From assembly GCF_025725665.1 (NCBI RefSeq), contig NZ_CP107009.1:1984001-2048000 (forward strand): DNA of 64,000 nucleotides, written 5' to 3'. Both the position numbers and the translations under genes were made by a program. Positions 24,501 to 36,496 of this stretch are shown here, in pieces (the first letter of the stretch is position 1; the number at the start of each line of letters is the position of its first letter). Source of the DNA: Halomonas sp. LR3S48. GTDB taxonomy: Bacteria; Pseudomonadota; Gammaproteobacteria; Pseudomonadales; Halomonadaceae. A model generated the notes under the pieces. It made no database searches. It worked only from the letters and a program-made list of their open reading frames with translations, and was not told the DNA's origin.

Positions 24501-25325
24501 TCAGGACGCTGTCCGGGTAGCCACTACCTGCAGATACTGTGCCTTGACTCGGGTACTGCCGTCGGTGGCTTCGTTATTACGGTTCCAGTGAGCCTCGAGA
24601 TCGCGACGCAGTGCCTCACGCTCATCATCTGCGAGCCTGGCCCAGGCGCGTTCGATTGGGCCGAAGAAGATTCGGTGGAACTCCACCACTTCGGGAACTG
24701 AAAACGGGTACTGGAAGATGACCGTAACCGGTTTGCTGTTCAGCTCGCTGATGCCCTCACGCAGGCGATGGCGTACCGTGGCGGGGTCTCCCCAGAGTGC
24801 GGGCGAAGGCACCCCTTCAGGGGGCGGTGCGTGATAGCCTACGAGCTTGAACATATCGCCGATGAAGGTCTCCGGCATCCAGTTGGCCATGGCGATGGTA
24901 CCGCCGGGGCGGCATACCCGCACCATTTCAGCGGCCGCACGCTCGGGCCGTGGAGCGAACATGGCCCCATACATGCTCGCCACCACGTCGAACGCAGCAT
25001 CGGGTTGGGCGAGACTCTCGGCATCGTCAACCTCGAAGTGAATGTCCAGGCCTTCGGTCCGCGCTCGAGTACGGGCCTGCTCGATCAGATTGTCTGCGAT
25101 ATCGATTCCCGTGACCGATGCGCCGGCACGGGCCGCCGGAATCGCCAGGTTGCCTGTACCGCAAGCCACATCGAGCAGTCGGATTCCGGGCGTGATGTTC
25201 AAATCGGAAATGAAGTCGTCGGCATGGTGCTGGATGAATTTGGCGATTTCACCGAAATCGCCGGCCATCCAGGTCTGGCGCATGCCCTCCTTGATGGTCT
25301 GGATATCAGGAGCATTGCCGGCCAT
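24501..25325 (-). CDS. Class I SAM-dependent methyltransferase
   Basis: About 274 residues. Motif I LLDVACGTGNLAIPAARAGA, motif II SVTGIDIADNLIEQAR, FEVDDAESLAQPDAAFDVVA and VRVCRPGGTIAMANWMPE give a complete ubiE-like SAM fold; the acceptor is unknown. The ATG at 25325 (MAGNAPDIQTIKEG) is chosen because GAGGGGG lies just upstream; in-frame ATGs at 25340, 25355 and 25361 are alternatives. The gene sits between an intact mvaB and a truncated mvaB copy, so it may have come in with, or caused, that rearrangement. Its stop coincides with the edge of the remnant. Confidence 0.8.
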   Translation of the reverse strand: MAGNAPDIQTIKEGMRQTWMAGDFGEIAKFIQHHADDFISDLNITPGIRLLDVACGTGNLAIPAARAGASVTGIDIADNLIEQARTRARTEGLDIHFEVDDAESLAQPDAAFDVVASMYGAMFAPRPERAAAEMVRVCRPGGTIAMANWMPETFIGDMFKLVGYHAPPPEGVPSPALWGDPATVRHRLREGISELNSKPVTVIFQYPFSVPEVVEFHRIFFGPIERAWARLADDEREALRRDLEAHWNRNNEATDGSTRVKAQYLQVVATRTAS

Positions 25326-25423
25326 ATGGCCCCCTCGCATGGTTTGCCCATGCATTGTCATTGTGGGTTCGGAATGCTCTATCCAGTGTAGATGCCGCCG
25401 CAGCAAAATAGCGTAATAATCCA

Positions 25424-25460
25424 AAGCCCCTGAGCCAGTCACCTGACTCAGGGGCTTTTC
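25424..25460. terminator. Terminator of the liu operon
   Basis: AAGCCCCTGAG (25424-25434) pairs with CTCAGGGGCTT (25447-25457), with TTTTCGTTT on the plus-strand side and a shorter T-run on the minus strand. It separates mvaB from the methyltransferase gene. Confidence 0.75.
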
Positions 25461-25479
25461 GTTTCTACTACGTACCTAT

Positions 25480-26379
25480 TTACTTCGCCGCCAGCGCCAC
25501 GCCCACCTTAGAGCGGTTCGGTCGGCCGATGGTTTGGGTGATCCAGGTGCCGGTTTCGGCGAGCTTGTTGAGGTCGATGCCGGTTTCGATACCCAGGCCG
25601 TTGAGCAGGTAGACAACGTCTTCACTGGCGGCGTTACCGGAGGCGCCTTTGGCGTAGGGGCAGCCGCCGAGGCCGGCGACAGAGCTGTCCACCACGCTGA
25701 TGCCTTCTTCCAGCACGGCGTAGAGGTTGGCAAGGGCCTGGCCGTAGGTGTCGTGGAAGTGGGCGGCGAGATGGGCCATGGGCACCGCGTCGCTCACGGC
25801 TTCGAGCATGCGTTTGGCGGCGAGCGGGGTGCCGATGCCGATGGTGTCGCCGAGCGAGACTTCGTAGCAGCCCATGTCATAGAGTGCTTTTGAAACCTCG
25901 GCGACTTTGGCCGGGGCGATCTCGCCTTCGTAGGGGCAGCCGAGCACGCAGGAGACGTAGCCGCGCACGCGTACATTGGCCGCTTGCGCCCGCTCCAGCA
26001 CGGGGGCGAAGCGCTCCAGGGATTCGGCGACTGAACAGTTGATGTTCTTCTGCGAGAAAGCCTCGCTGGCCGCGCCGAATACCGCCACTTCCTCCACGCC
26101 GCACTCCAGTGCCGCTTCCAGTCCCTTGAGGTTGGGGGTGAGGGCGGCGTAGGTGATGCCTTGGCGACGCTCGAGGCCGGTCATTACCTCGCGGTGGTCG
26201 GCCATCTGTGGCACCCACTTGGGCGAGACGAAGCTGGCCGCTTCGATGTACTTGAGGCCGGCGGCGCCCAGGCGGTCGATCAGCTCCAGCTTGGTGGCCG
26301 TGTCGATCGGGTTGGGTTCGTTCTGCAGCCCGTCGCGGGGGCCGACCTCGACCAGGCGTACGCGCTTGGGAAATGCCAT
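25480..26379 (-). CDS. mvaB: Hydroxymethylglutaryl-CoA lyase
   Basis: A 299-residue enzyme of normal length, TIM-barrel HMGL-like. It splits HMG-CoA into acetyl-CoA and acetoacetate, the last step of leucine catabolism. Diagnostic text: [20 protein letters not shown] (DGLQ motif), the [20 protein letters not shown] metal-binding histidines, and [20 protein letters not shown], the active-site Cys signature. It is the last gene (liuE) of the liu operon and is followed by a hairpin terminator. A degraded second copy of its 3' end lies one kb further on. Confidence 0.96.
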   Translation of the reverse strand: MAFPKRVRLVEVGPRDGLQNEPNPIDTATKLELIDRLGAAGLKYIEAASFVSPKWVPQMADHREVMTGLERRQGITYAALTPNLKGLEAALECGVEEVAVFGAASEAFSQKNINCSVAESLERFAPVLERAQAANVRVRGYVSCVLGCPYEGEIAPAKVAEVSKALYDMGCYEVSLGDTIGIGTPLAAKRMLEAVSDAVPMAHLAAHFHDTYGQALANLYAVLEEGISVVDSSVAGLGGCPYAKGASGNAASEDVVYLLNGLGIETGIDLNKLAETGTWITQTIGRPNRSKVGVALAAK

Positions 26380-26470
26380 GTTCTACACTCCTTCCTGTTC
26401 TCGGCCGAGGTCATGAACCGCGGCTTAGCCCCGCGCCGCTCACCTTGGCGCTCTCAGATTTGCTTCCCGC

Positions 26471-28518
<2,048 letters not shown>

Positions 28519-28522
<4 letters not shown>

Positions 28523-29346
28523 GAGCGGCGCTCCGAGGAATTCGTGTTGTCGTCGGCCCAGGCGGGGCGGCGCTTCTCGAAGAAGCTGGTCAGGCCTTCC
28601 TGACCTTCGGCGCTCACGCGCAGCTCGCTGATCACGCGGCAGGTGTGCTCGCGGGTCGCCTTGCTGTCGGCATCGCGGGCCACTTCGGCCAGCAGCGACT
28701 TGGTGGCGCGCTGGGCCTGGGGCGAGCCGGCCAGCAGGGTCTCGATCATTTCGCTCACGGCCTCGTCGATATGATCATGGCCGACGATCTGGTGAGCCAG
28801 GCCCAGTTCCAGCGCCTGGTCGGCGTCGATCACCTCGGCGGTGAGCGCGAAGCGGCGCATCTGGCGCGAGCCCAGGGCGCGCTGCACATAGGGGCTGATC
28901 ACCGCGGGCGAGAGGCCGATCTTGACCTCGGAGAGGCAGAACTTGGCCTTCTCGGAAGCGATCACCACGTCGCAGCAGGCGGCCAGGCCCACGGCACCGC
29001 CAAAGGCCGCTCCCTGTACGCGGCACACGGTGGGGCAGGGCAAGGTATCCAGGCCGTGCATCAACTGCGAGAGCTTGCGCGAGTCGGCCAGGTTGCCCTC
29101 GAAATCGTACTCCACCATGCGCTTCATCCAGTTCAGGTCGGCACCGGCGGAGAAGCTCTTGCCCTCGGAGCCCAGCACCACCACGCGTACCTCGCCGTGG
29201 CGGGCAGCGTCGTGGAGCTTGGCGAGGTGCTCGTTGAGCTCGGCGATCAGGCTGTCGTCGAAGGCGTTATGCACCTCGGGACGGTTCAGCGTCAGCCGGG
29301 CGACGCCGCGGCCGTCGATATTCAGGTTTGAATATGTCTGTGTCAT
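28519..29346 (-). CDS. liuC: Methylglutaconyl-CoA hydratase (enoyl-CoA hydratase family)
   Basis: A 275-residue crotonase-fold enzyme: LTLNRPEVHNAFDDSLIAEL, SEGKSFSAGADLNWMKRMVE (oxyanion-hole segment) and VQGAAFGGAVGLAACCDVVI followed by FCLSEVKIGLSPAVISPYV. In the liu operon this position encodes the hydratase that turns 3-methylglutaconyl-CoA into HMG-CoA. It lies seven bases after liuB and overlaps liuD. The reaction is assigned by context and family. Confidence 0.94.
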
Positions 29347-29353
29347 GGCGACC

Positions 29354-30961
29354 TCACATCCGGAACACGCCGAACTTGGTTTCCTGGACTTCCGCGTTCA
29401 TCGCTGCGGCAAGCGAGAGCCCCAGCACGTCGCGGGTCTGGGCCGGGTCGATCACGCCGTCGTCCCACAGCCGTGCGCTGGCGTAGTAGGGGTGGCCCTG
29501 GTGCTCGTACTGCTCGCGGGTGGGCTGCTTGAAGGCTTCTTCCTCCTCCTTGCTCCACTCGCGGCCTTCGCGCTCGTACTGCTCGCGCTTGACCTGGGCC
29601 AACACGCCGGCGGCCTGTTCGCCACCCATCACCGAGATGCGCGCGTTGGGCCACATGAACAGCAGGTTGGGGTCGTAGGCGCGGCCGCACATGCCGTAGT
29701 TGCCGGCGCCGAAGCTGCCGCCGATCAGCACGGTGAACTTGGGCACCTTGGCGCAAGCCACGGCGGTGACGAGCTTGGCGCCGTGCTTGGCGATGCCTTC
29801 GTGCTCGTACTTGGAGCCGACCATGAAGCCGGTGATGTTCTGCAAGAAGATCAACGGGATCTTGCGCTGGGCGCACAGTTCGATGAAGTGGGCGCCTTTC
29901 ACGGCGGATTCGGAGAACAGCACGCCGTTGTTGGCGACGATGCCCACCGGGTAGCCGTGAATGTGAGCGAAGCCGGTGACCAGGGTGTCGCCGTAGTAGC
30001 GCTTGAACTCGTCGAAGTCGGAGTCGTCGACGATGCGGCCGATCACTTCGCGCACGTCGAACGGCTTCTTGAGGTCGGTGCCGACGATGCCGTAGATCTC
30101 GCTGGGGTCGAGCCGCGGGGGCTTCGGCTCCTGCATCTTGAGCTGGCCGCGCTTCTGCCAGTTCAGCCGCGACACGCAGCCACGGGCGAGCTGCAGGGCG
30201 TGAGCGTCGTTCTCGGCGTAGTGGTCGGCCACGCCACTGATCTTGGCGTGCACGTCGGCGCCGCCCAGGTCTTCGGCGCTGATGCTCTCGCCGGTCGCGG
30301 CCTTCACCAGCGGCGGGCCGCCGAGGAAGATGGTGCCCTGCTGCTTGACGATGATCGACTCGTCGGCCATGGCCGGCACGTAGGCGCCGCCAGCGGTGCA
30401 GGAGCCCATCACCACGGCGATCTGCGGGATGCCTTCGGCGGAGAGGGTGGCCTGGTTGTAGAAGATGCGGCCGAAGTGGTCGCGGTCGGGGAACACTTCG
30501 TCCTGGCGGGGCAGGAAGGCGCCGCCGGAGTCGACCAGGTAGATGCACGGCAGGCGGTGCTTGCGGGCGATCTCCTGGGCGCGGATGTGCTTCTTCACCG
30601 TCAGCGGGTAGTAGGTGCCGCCCTTGACGGTGGCGTCGTTGGCGACGATCACGCACTCCACGCCACTCACACGGCCGATGCCGGTGACCACGCCGGCGGC
30701 TGGCACGTCGCTCTCGTAGACCTCATGGGCCGCCAGCGCCGAGAACTCGAGGAAGGGTGAGCCTTCGTCGATCAGGTGGTCGATGCGGTCGCGCACGAAC
30801 AGCTTGCCGCGGGACTCGTGGCGGGTGCGGGCCTTCTCGCCACCCCCCTGGCTGATCGCCGCGGTCAGCTCGCGCAGCTTCATTACCTCGTGGCGCATGG
30901 CCTTTTCGTTGGCCTGGAAGCCGTCGCTGCGCGGATTGACTTGGGTGTTCAGAATCGCCAT
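29354..30961 (-). CDS. liuB: Methylcrotonyl-CoA carboxylase, beta subunit
   Basis: A 535-residue carboxyltransferase subunit. [60 protein letters not shown] and [20 protein letters not shown] are the usual acyl-CoA carboxylase beta signatures, and the length is standard for MCC beta. It pairs with LiuD. It is located 12 bases downstream of liuA in the same operon. Confidence 0.95.
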   Translation of the reverse strand: MAILNTQVNPRSDGFQANEKAMRHEVMKLRELTAAISQGGGEKARTRHESRGKLFVRDRIDHLIDEGSPFLEFSALAAHEVYESDVPAAGVVTGIGRVSGVECVIVANDATVKGGTYYPLTVKKHIRAQEIARKHRLPCIYLVDSGGAFLPRQDEVFPDRDHFGRIFYNQATLSAEGIPQIAVVMGSCTAGGAYVPAMADESIIVKQQGTIFLGGPPLVKAATGESISAEDLGGADVHAKISGVADHYAENDAHALQLARGCVSRLNWQKRGQLKMQEPKPPRLDPSEIYGIVGTDLKKPFDVREVIGRIVDDSDFDEFKRYYGDTLVTGFAHIHGYPVGIVANNGVLFSESAVKGAHFIELCAQRKIPLIFLQNITGFMVGSKYEHEGIAKHGAKLVTAVACAKVPKFTVLIGGSFGAGNYGMCGRAYDPNLLFMWPNARISVMGGEQAAGVLAQVKREQYEREGREWSKEEEEAFKQPTREQYEHQGHPYYASARLWDDGVIDPAQTRDVLGLSLAAAMNAEVQETKFGVFRM

Positions 30962-30973
30962 TGCCGGCTCCCC

Positions 30974-32143
30974 TTACTTGGATTCAGCGTAGATTTCGCG
31001 GCCAATCAGCATACGGCGAATTTCGCTCGTTCCGGCGCCGATCTCGTACAGCTTGGCATCGCGCAGCAGGCGGCCGGTGGGGTACTCGTTGATGTAGCCG
31101 TTGCCACCGAGCAGCTGGATGGCGTCCAGCGCCACCTGGGTGGCCTTCTCGGCGCAGTAGAGGATCACGCCGGCGGCGTCCTTCCTGGAGGTTTGGCCGC
31201 GGTCGCAGCCGGCTGCCACGGCGTAGAGGTAGGCGCGGCAGGCGTTCAGGGTGGTGTACATGTCGGCGATCTTGCCTTGCACCAGCTGGAACTCGCCGAT
31301 GGACTGGTCGAACTGCTTGCGCTCGTGAATATAGGGCACCACGACGTCCATGGCGGCCTGCATGATGCCGATGGGGCCGGCGGCGAGCACGGTGCGCTCG
31401 TAGTCCAGGCCGCTCATCAGCACGCGCACGCCCTTGCCTTCCTCGCCCAGCACGTTCTCGATCGGCACTTCGCAATCCTGGAACACCAGCTCGCAGGTGT
31501 TGGAACCGCGCATGCCCAGCTTGTCGAGCTTCTGGGCGGTGGAGAAGCCCTTGAAGTCCTTCTCGATGATGAAGGCGGTGATGCCCTTGGAGCCGGCTTC
31601 CGGGTCGGTCTTGGCGTAGACCACCAGCACGTCGGCATCGGGGCCGTTGGTGATCCACATCTTGTTGCCGTTGAGCACGTAGTGGTCGCCTTCGCGGCGT
31701 GCGCGCAGCTTCATCGAGACCACGTCGGAACCCGCACCCGGCTCGGACATGGCCAGTGCGCCGACGTGCTCGCCGCTGATCAGCTTGGGCAGGTACTTGG
31801 CTTTCTGCTCGGCACTGGCATTGATCTTGAGCTGGTTCACGCACAGGTTGGAGTGCGCGCCGTAGGAGAGGCCCACCGAGGCGCTGGCGCGGGAGATCTC
31901 CTCCATGGCGATGCAGTGCGCCAGGTAGCCCATGCCGCTACCGCCGTCCTCTTCCGGTACTGTGATGCCGAGCAGACCCATGTCGCCGAACTTGCGCCAC
32001 AGGTCGTTGGGGAATTCGTTCTTCTCGTCGATCTCGGCGGCGCGCGGGGCGATCTCGTCGCGGGCGAAGGCGTTCACATGGTCGCGCAGCATGTTGAGTT
32101 CGTCATCGAGGCCGAAGTCGAGGGGCTTGTAGGACGTGAACAT
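30974..32143 (-). CDS. liuA: Isovaleryl-CoA dehydrogenase
   Basis: A 389-residue acyl-CoA dehydrogenase, first gene of the liu operon. [60 protein letters not shown] and the C-terminal [20 protein letters not shown] are typical of isovaleryl-CoA dehydrogenases. It oxidises isovaleryl-CoA to 3-methylcrotonyl-CoA, passing electrons to ETF. A perfect palindrome of the LiuR type lies about 105 bases upstream of its start. Confidence 0.94.
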   Translation of the reverse strand: MFTSYKPLDFGLDDELNMLRDHVNAFARDEIAPRAAEIDEKNEFPNDLWRKFGDMGLLGITVPEEDGGSGMGYLAHCIAMEEISRASASVGLSYGAHSNLCVNQLKINASAEQKAKYLPKLISGEHVGALAMSEPGAGSDVVSMKLRARREGDHYVLNGNKMWITNGPDADVLVVYAKTDPEAGSKGITAFIIEKDFKGFSTAQKLDKLGMRGSNTCELVFQDCEVPIENVLGEEGKGVRVLMSGLDYERTVLAAGPIGIMQAAMDVVVPYIHERKQFDQSIGEFQLVQGKIADMYTTLNACRAYLYAVAAGCDRGQTSRKDAAGVILYCAEKATQVALDAIQLLGGNGYINEYPTGRLLRDAKLYEIGAGTSEIRRMLIGREIYAESK

Positions 32144-32248
32144 GGCGGCGGAACTCCTAGTGTCAGTGGTAGACCAGCTGTCTGGTGATGCGGGCCGCGC
32201 AGGCGCAATCCGCAGTGCTATTTACGAATGGTACTAGACTAGGCGAGG

Positions 32249-32264
32249 TTTACGTTAACGTAAA
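32249..32264. promoter_or_regulatory. LiuR-type operator upstream of liuA
   Basis: A perfect 16-base palindrome, TTTACGTTAACGTAAA. From memory this matches the operator bound by LiuR, the MerR-family regulator of branched-chain amino acid degradation in proteobacteria. No liuR gene is in the window, so the regulator must be encoded elsewhere. Confidence 0.75.
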
Positions 32265-32407
32265 GTGCAGCTTCCAAGGGTGCGACGAATGTCGAAGATG
32301 GGTACGAGAGAGGAACGTAAAACAGGGCTAGAGGGAAGCGTGGCAGAAGGTTGGAATGAGCGCCACCGGCCGGTATGGCCGGTGGCGTGGCGACAGGTTA
32401 AGCCGGT

Positions 32408-33346
32408 TTAGCCCAGCCACATGGCGAGCTGGTGGTAGATGGGGATGCCCACGATCACGTTCAGCGGGAAGGTGAAGCCGAGCGATGCCAGCATGGCCAG
32501 GCCGATGTTGGCCTGGGGGATGGCAGTGCGCATGGCGGCCGGGGCGGCGATGTACGAGGCGCTGGCGGCGAGTGCCGTGAGAATCATCAGCGAGCCGGTG
32601 GGCAGGCCGAGCATCAGGCCGACCGCGAGGCCGGCCATGGCCAGCACGAACGGCGCTACCAGGGCGAAGGTGAGCAGCCGCCAGTGGTACCAGGGAATCG
32701 GGCGCAGGGTTTCCGCCGCGGTCAGGCCCATCTGCAGCAGGAAGAGGGCCAGCACGGCATGGAAGGCGCCCGTCAGCAGGTCGGTGACGTTGGCGCCTTC
32801 GGCCGGGCCGTACATGGCGCCGATCACCGCACCGCCGGCCAGCAGGATCACGCCGCGGTTGGTCAGTGTCTCGTGCCAGATGCCTTGCAGCGCTTCGCTG
32901 GAATCCTTGCCCGAATGGCGGCGGAACAGTGCGATGGCGACCATGATCGCGGGTAGCTCCATCATTACCAGGTAGAGGGTGACCTCGGCGCCGATGGGCA
33001 GGGCACGGCTCTCGGCGAAGGCCAGCGCCACGGCGAAGGTACCGGCACTGACCGAGCCGTAGTGGGCGGCGATGCTGGCACTGTCGGCGGGCGATAGCCG
33101 TACCAGGCGGCGCAGCACCGGCATCAGGGCCAGCGGGATCAGCCCGCCCAGGGCGGCCACGGCAAGCAGTTCCGGTATCAGCGACCAGTTGAGGTTGCCA
33201 TACAGGGACATGCCGCCCTTTAGGCCGATGGTCAACATCAGCAGCAGGCTCAGGGTATCGTAGGCGGCCTTGGGAATGGTGAGATCGGATTTCACGACGC
33301 CGGCGAGCAGGCCGAGCAGGAAGAACATCACGACGATGTCGGGCAT
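32408..33346 (-). CDS. sbtA: SbtA-like sodium-dependent bicarbonate permease
   Basis: A 312-residue integral membrane protein, start taken as the ATG at 33346 (MPDIVVMFFLLGLLAG) with AGAAGAGA upstream. It has about ten hydrophobic helices and the internally repeated SbtA/DUF897 pattern: KAAYDTLSLLLMLTIGLKGG, IAAHYGSVSAGTFAVALAFA and AASASYIAAPAAMRTAIPQA. SbtA proteins co-transport Na+ and HCO3-. It is divergent from a LysR regulator of the CbbR/CmpR kind, the usual arrangement for this permease outside cyanobacteria. The anion is inferred from the family. Confidence 0.85.
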   Translation of the reverse strand: MPDIVVMFFLLGLLAGVVKSDLTIPKAAYDTLSLLLMLTIGLKGGMSLYGNLNWSLIPELLAVAALGGLIPLALMPVLRRLVRLSPADSASIAAHYGSVSAGTFAVALAFAESRALPIGAEVTLYLVMMELPAIMVAIALFRRHSGKDSSEALQGIWHETLTNRGVILLAGGAVIGAMYGPAEGANVTDLLTGAFHAVLALFLLQMGLTAAETLRPIPWYHWRLLTFALVAPFVLAMAGLAVGLMLGLPTGSLMILTALAASASYIAAPAAMRTAIPQANIGLAMLASLGFTFPLNVIVGIPIYHQLAMWLG

Positions 33347-33436
33347 GGGCTCTCTTCTTCTGGAACGCGATGACAGGTGGCGCGGATTGTGAGGAGTGAG
33401 TGGTATTGATTCCAATTGAATGTGATGCCAAATAGT

Positions 33437-33452
33437 ATAGATATTTATCTAT
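33437..33452. promoter_or_regulatory. Inverted repeat in the sbtA-lysR divergent region
   Basis: ATAGATA-tt-TATCTAT, a 7-2-7 perfect dyad in an AT-rich intergenic stretch, 21 bases before the LysR start. Its AT content and position suggest the autoregulatory site of the LysR protein. Confidence 0.5.
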
Positions 33453-33473
33453 GATGCTGCAGTGAAGCCAACC

Positions 33474-34439
33474 ATGAACGTACGCCACCTGACGTTTCGT
33501 CTGCTGCAGGTCTATGTTGCCGTGGTACGAACGGGCTCGGTCAGCGAGGCCGCGCGGCAGCTTCACCTGACCCAGCCGACCGTATCCCAGCAGCTCAAGC
33601 GTTTGGGCGAGGCGGTGGGGGAACCGTTGCTGCACAGCGGTCATGGGCGGCTGACCACCACCGAAGCGGGCCGGGAGCTCTACCGGGCCAGCCGCGAGGT
33701 ACTCGGCCGCTTCGACGACTTCGAGGATTACCTGGAGGCGCTGCGTGGCGGCGAACGGGGGCGCTTCAGCATCGCCCTGGTCAATACCGCCCAATACGTG
33801 CTGCCGCGCCTGCTCGGGCCCTACAGCCAAGCCTTTCCCGACGTCGACGTGACCCTGCACATCGGCAACCGCCGCCAGATGCTGACCCGCTTCGAACGCC
33901 AGGACGACGATCTCTACGTTTTCAGCCATCCTCCCTCGTTGGCACATGCCCTGGCCGGACGCTTCCTGCGCAACCCGCTGGTGGTGGTCGCGCCACAGGG
34001 GCACCCTTTGGCGCACCGCGAAAGCATTTCCATGGGAGAGCTGCTGCGTGAGCGCTTCTTGCTGCGCGAACCGGGCTCGGCGACACGCATGATGTTCGAG
34101 AGCTGGCTGCAGGAGCACGGCCTCTCGCTGGGCCCCACACTGCAAATGGCCAGCAACGAAGCGATTCGCGTTGGCGTGGCGGCCGGGCTGGGCCTGGCCG
34201 TACTCTCCGAGCACGTGCTGCCGCCGGAGCACCCCGATATCGCGATCCTGCCTGTTGTCGACTTTCCCATCGAAAGCCACTGGCAGTTCATCGTGCGCCG
34301 CGACCGCCGCCTGCCCCATGCCGCTATGGGGTTCCTGCGCTTTGCCGCGGGGCATCTCGACGAATGCGTGGAACCGCGCTTCCTGGCCAACGAGCTGGAG
34401 CCGATGCTGGGGCTATTGGAGGTGGGAGCGGAGCTATAG
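33474..34439 (+). CDS. LysR-family regulator, CbbR/CmpR-like
   Basis: About 321 residues. The N-terminal winged helix reads LTFRLLQVYVAVVRTGSVSE AARQLHLTQPTVSQQLKRL; the rest is a periplasmic-binding-fold effector domain (RGRFSIALVNTAQYVLPRLL ... VVVAPQGHPLAHRESISM). It probably senses a carbon metabolite and controls the divergent SbtA-like permease. The ATG at 33474 is preferred to the GTG four codons earlier. An AT-rich dyad overlaps the promoter region and a terminator follows the gene. Confidence 0.88.
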   Translation: MNVRHLTFRLLQVYVAVVRTGSVSEAARQLHLTQPTVSQQLKRLGEAVGEPLLHSGHGRLTTTEAGRELYRASREVLGRFDDFEDYLEALRGGERGRFSIALVNTAQYVLPRLLGPYSQAFPDVDVTLHIGNRRQMLTRFERQDDDLYVFSHPPSLAHALAGRFLRNPLVVVAPQGHPLAHRESISMGELLRERFLLREPGSATRMMFESWLQEHGLSLGPTLQMASNEAIRVGVAAGLGLAVLSEHVLPPEHPDIAILPVVDFPIESHWQFIVRRDRRLPHAAMGFLRFAAGHLDECVEPRFLANELEPMLGLLEVGAEL

Positions 34440-34468
34440 CATTCCGCTTGGCGCCATTATGAAAAGAG

Positions 34469-34505
34469 GACCCAGCCGCTCAGTAGGAGCGGCTGGGTCT
34501 TTTTG
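34469..34505 (+). terminator. Rho-independent terminator of the LysR gene
   Basis: GACCCAGCCGCT and AGCGGCTGGGTC form a 12-base-pair stem with a short loop, followed by TTTTTT. Confidence 0.93.
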
Positions 34506-34537
34506 CATCAGCACATTCGCCTGCTTCAGAGCATTCA

Positions 34538-35830
34538 TCAGGCAAAAGAGTCGTGACGCCGTCCTGCCGTGGCCAGCCAGCCTGAGAGGTGGTGGCTGAG
34601 ATCGCGGGCGTCATCGTCGGCGCCGTGTATGGCGCCCGACTTGCGCCGGCGCATGAAGGGCAGGCCCATGGCGTAGAGGCCTGGCGCCACTATGCCTCCT
34701 TCGTGCCGCAGGCGCCCGCGGGTGTCGAATACCGGCGCGTCCAGCCAACTGAAGTCGGGCCGGAAGCCGGTGGCCCACAGCACCGTGCGGATCTCGCCGC
34801 TGGCGAGGTCGAGACCGAGGCAGGGCCGCTGCGGTACCCGCGTGGGTGGCAGGTGCTCCGGGGCAGGCAGGGCGTCGTGCCAGCCGTGGGTGATGGCCCA
34901 GGCATCCAGGTTCTCGAGCAGCCGCACCAGCTTGAGGTCCGCAGCCGTGGCGTGCATGGCAAGCGAACCCGAGAACTGCAGCCGGGTGCCGGCCAGCCCC
35001 GCCAGGCGGCCGACCAGGCGTACGCCGCGCTCCCTCAGGGCGTTTAGGTCCAGGTCCTGTGGCTCGTCACTGCCCAGCAACTGGGGGGAGGGCTGGCGCC
35101 GGGCGCGGGCCAGGTCCTCCACCTCGTCGAAGCGCTGGTCGAGCATTCCCGCTTGTTCCAGCCACCACTGGATGTCGCGGCCGCGGTAGCGTCGCGGCAG
35201 TCGCAGGTGCTGCCCCACGGCAAGCGTCACGGGGCGGCCGCTGCGCTGGATTTCGTCGGCCAGTTGCGCGCCGGTGGCCGAGGCGCCCACCACCAGCACA
35301 CCGCCCGGCGGCAACTGCTCCGGGCGACGATACTCATGGGGCGTGAGGCTTTCGATCCAGGGCGGCAGGGCTGCGGCCATGGCGGGCACGACGGGAAGCT
35401 GGCAGGCGCCGGTGGCGATCACCACCGCCCGGCAGCGCCAGTCGCCCCGATTCGTGACTACCCGGTAGCCGCCGTCAGAGGGCCATACCGTTTTCACCTC
35501 GGTGTCGGTATGCAGCGGGGCCGAGAGGCCGCGTGCGTAGCGGTCGAGCAAGGCGACCAGTTCCGTCACGCTCATGAAGCCTTCCGGTTCCGGCCCGCTG
35601 TAGGCTTGCCCGGGCAGTCGTGTCTGCCAGTTGGGTGTGAGCAGGCGCAGCGAGTCCCAGCGTTCTTTGCGCCAGGCATTGGCCACCTCGCCGCGCTCCA
35701 GGATCACATGGTCGATGCCGCGCCGCGCCAGGTGGTGGCTCATGGCGAGCCCGGCGTGTCCCGCGCCGATGACCACGGTGGTCACGGCGCGGGCCGGGCG
35801 GTGCAGCGGGCGTTGAAGCCCTGCGGTCAT
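34538..35830 (-). CDS. FAD/NAD(P)-dependent flavoprotein monooxygenase-like protein
   Basis: A 430-residue protein with an N-terminal FAD motif TTVVIGAGHAGLAMSHHLAR, a central NAD(P)H motif GGVLVVGASATGAQLADEIQ, and LWATGFRPDFSWLDAP, the ATG-type motif of flavin monooxygenases and related oxidoreductases. The substrate is unknown. It overlaps the stop of the OsmC-family gene by four bases (ATGA), so it ends an operon begun by the BTAD regulator. With OsmC and the divergent cysteine synthase-glutaredoxin it suggests a role in handling organic oxidants or thiols. Confidence 0.82.
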   Translation of the reverse strand: MTAGLQRPLHRPARAVTTVVIGAGHAGLAMSHHLARRGIDHVILERGEVANAWRKERWDSLRLLTPNWQTRLPGQAYSGPEPEGFMSVTELVALLDRYARGLSAPLHTDTEVKTVWPSDGGYRVVTNRGDWRCRAVVIATGACQLPVVPAMAAALPPWIESLTPHEYRRPEQLPPGGVLVVGASATGAQLADEIQRSGRPVTLAVGQHLRLPRRYRGRDIQWWLEQAGMLDQRFDEVEDLARARRQPSPQLLGSDEPQDLDLNALRERGVRLVGRLAGLAGTRLQFSGSLAMHATAADLKLVRLLENLDAWAITHGWHDALPAPEHLPPTRVPQRPCLGLDLASGEIRTVLWATGFRPDFSWLDAPVFDTRGRLRHEGGIVAPGLYAMGLPFMRRRKSGAIHGADDDARDLSHHLSGWLATAGRRHDSFA

Positions 35831-36387
35831 TTCACACTGACCTTCACGTGAGTGGGGTTGGTGAGCAGGTCGTAGACCGCCGAGCGCTTCTGCGACTGGG
35901 CCACCAGCGCCTCGATGTCGGAACGGCTGGCGTCGGCGTCGATCTCGAACGTCACACGGATATCGTCGAAGCCGTTGCGGACGTCGGGGTCCATGCCGAG
36001 GATGCCCTGGATGTCCATGTCGCCTTCCACCGTGGCCTTGACCGAGCGCAGCTGGATGCCGCGATGCTGGGCCACGGCGGCGACGCCAGCGGTGAGGCAG
36101 GCGGCCAGGCCGACCAGCACGTATTCCACCGGGGTGGGGCCGTGATCTTCGGCAGCGAATACCTCGGGGTGGTCTGCCTCGAAGGTGAAGCGTGAGCGGT
36201 GCTGCTGGGCTTCGCCGAGGCCATGGAAGTCCTCGACGACGATCTGGCTATGGGTGCCACGAACCCAGTCGCAGTGAGCGCGCCAGGTGAAGCGGGCGGC
36301 CTGTGGGGCCTCGGACAGCGCTTCGCGGGCGCCCAGCAAGGCGGTGACGTTGACGCCGTTGTCGATCTGTTGGGTGGCGGTGTGCAT
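35827..36387 (-). CDS. OsmC-family peroxide/thiol stress protein
   Basis: A 186-residue OsmC-fold protein: AADHP-like segment HPEVFAAEDHGPTPVEYVLV, then LAACLTAGVAAVAQHRGIQL with the family cysteine (AACL), and a C-terminal strand VTFEIDADASRSDIEALVAQ SQKRSAVYDLL. Where a second reactive cysteine is expected near QKRSAVYD there is serine (SQKRSAV), so it may belong to the SACOL1771/YhfA-like branch rather than a classical OsmC peroxidase. It is preceded by a 109-base gap and coupled to the following flavoprotein gene. Confidence 0.82.
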   Translation of the reverse strand: MHTATQQIDNGVNVTALLGAREALSEAPQAARFTWRAHCDWVRGTHSQIVVEDFHGLGEAQQHRSRFTFEADHPEVFAAEDHGPTPVEYVLVGLAACLTAGVAAVAQHRGIQLRSVKATVEGDMDIQGILGMDPDVRNGFDDIRVTFEIDADASRSDIEALVAQSQKRSAVYDLLTNPTHVKVSVK

Positions 36388-36496
36388 CTAGACTCTCCTT
36401 AATGTTGTTGTGTCTCGTCATGGGTTGACCGTCAGCGGTCAACAGCGAGATTCGGCGGGCTAGGTGTGAGCCAGCGTGGGAGAGGGCGTGGTTTTT

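Noticed and set aside
28922..32188. Long plus-strand frames (28922-30760 and 30776-32188) opposite liuC, liuB and liuA
   Set aside because: They are antisense to well-conserved liu genes and have no domain signals.
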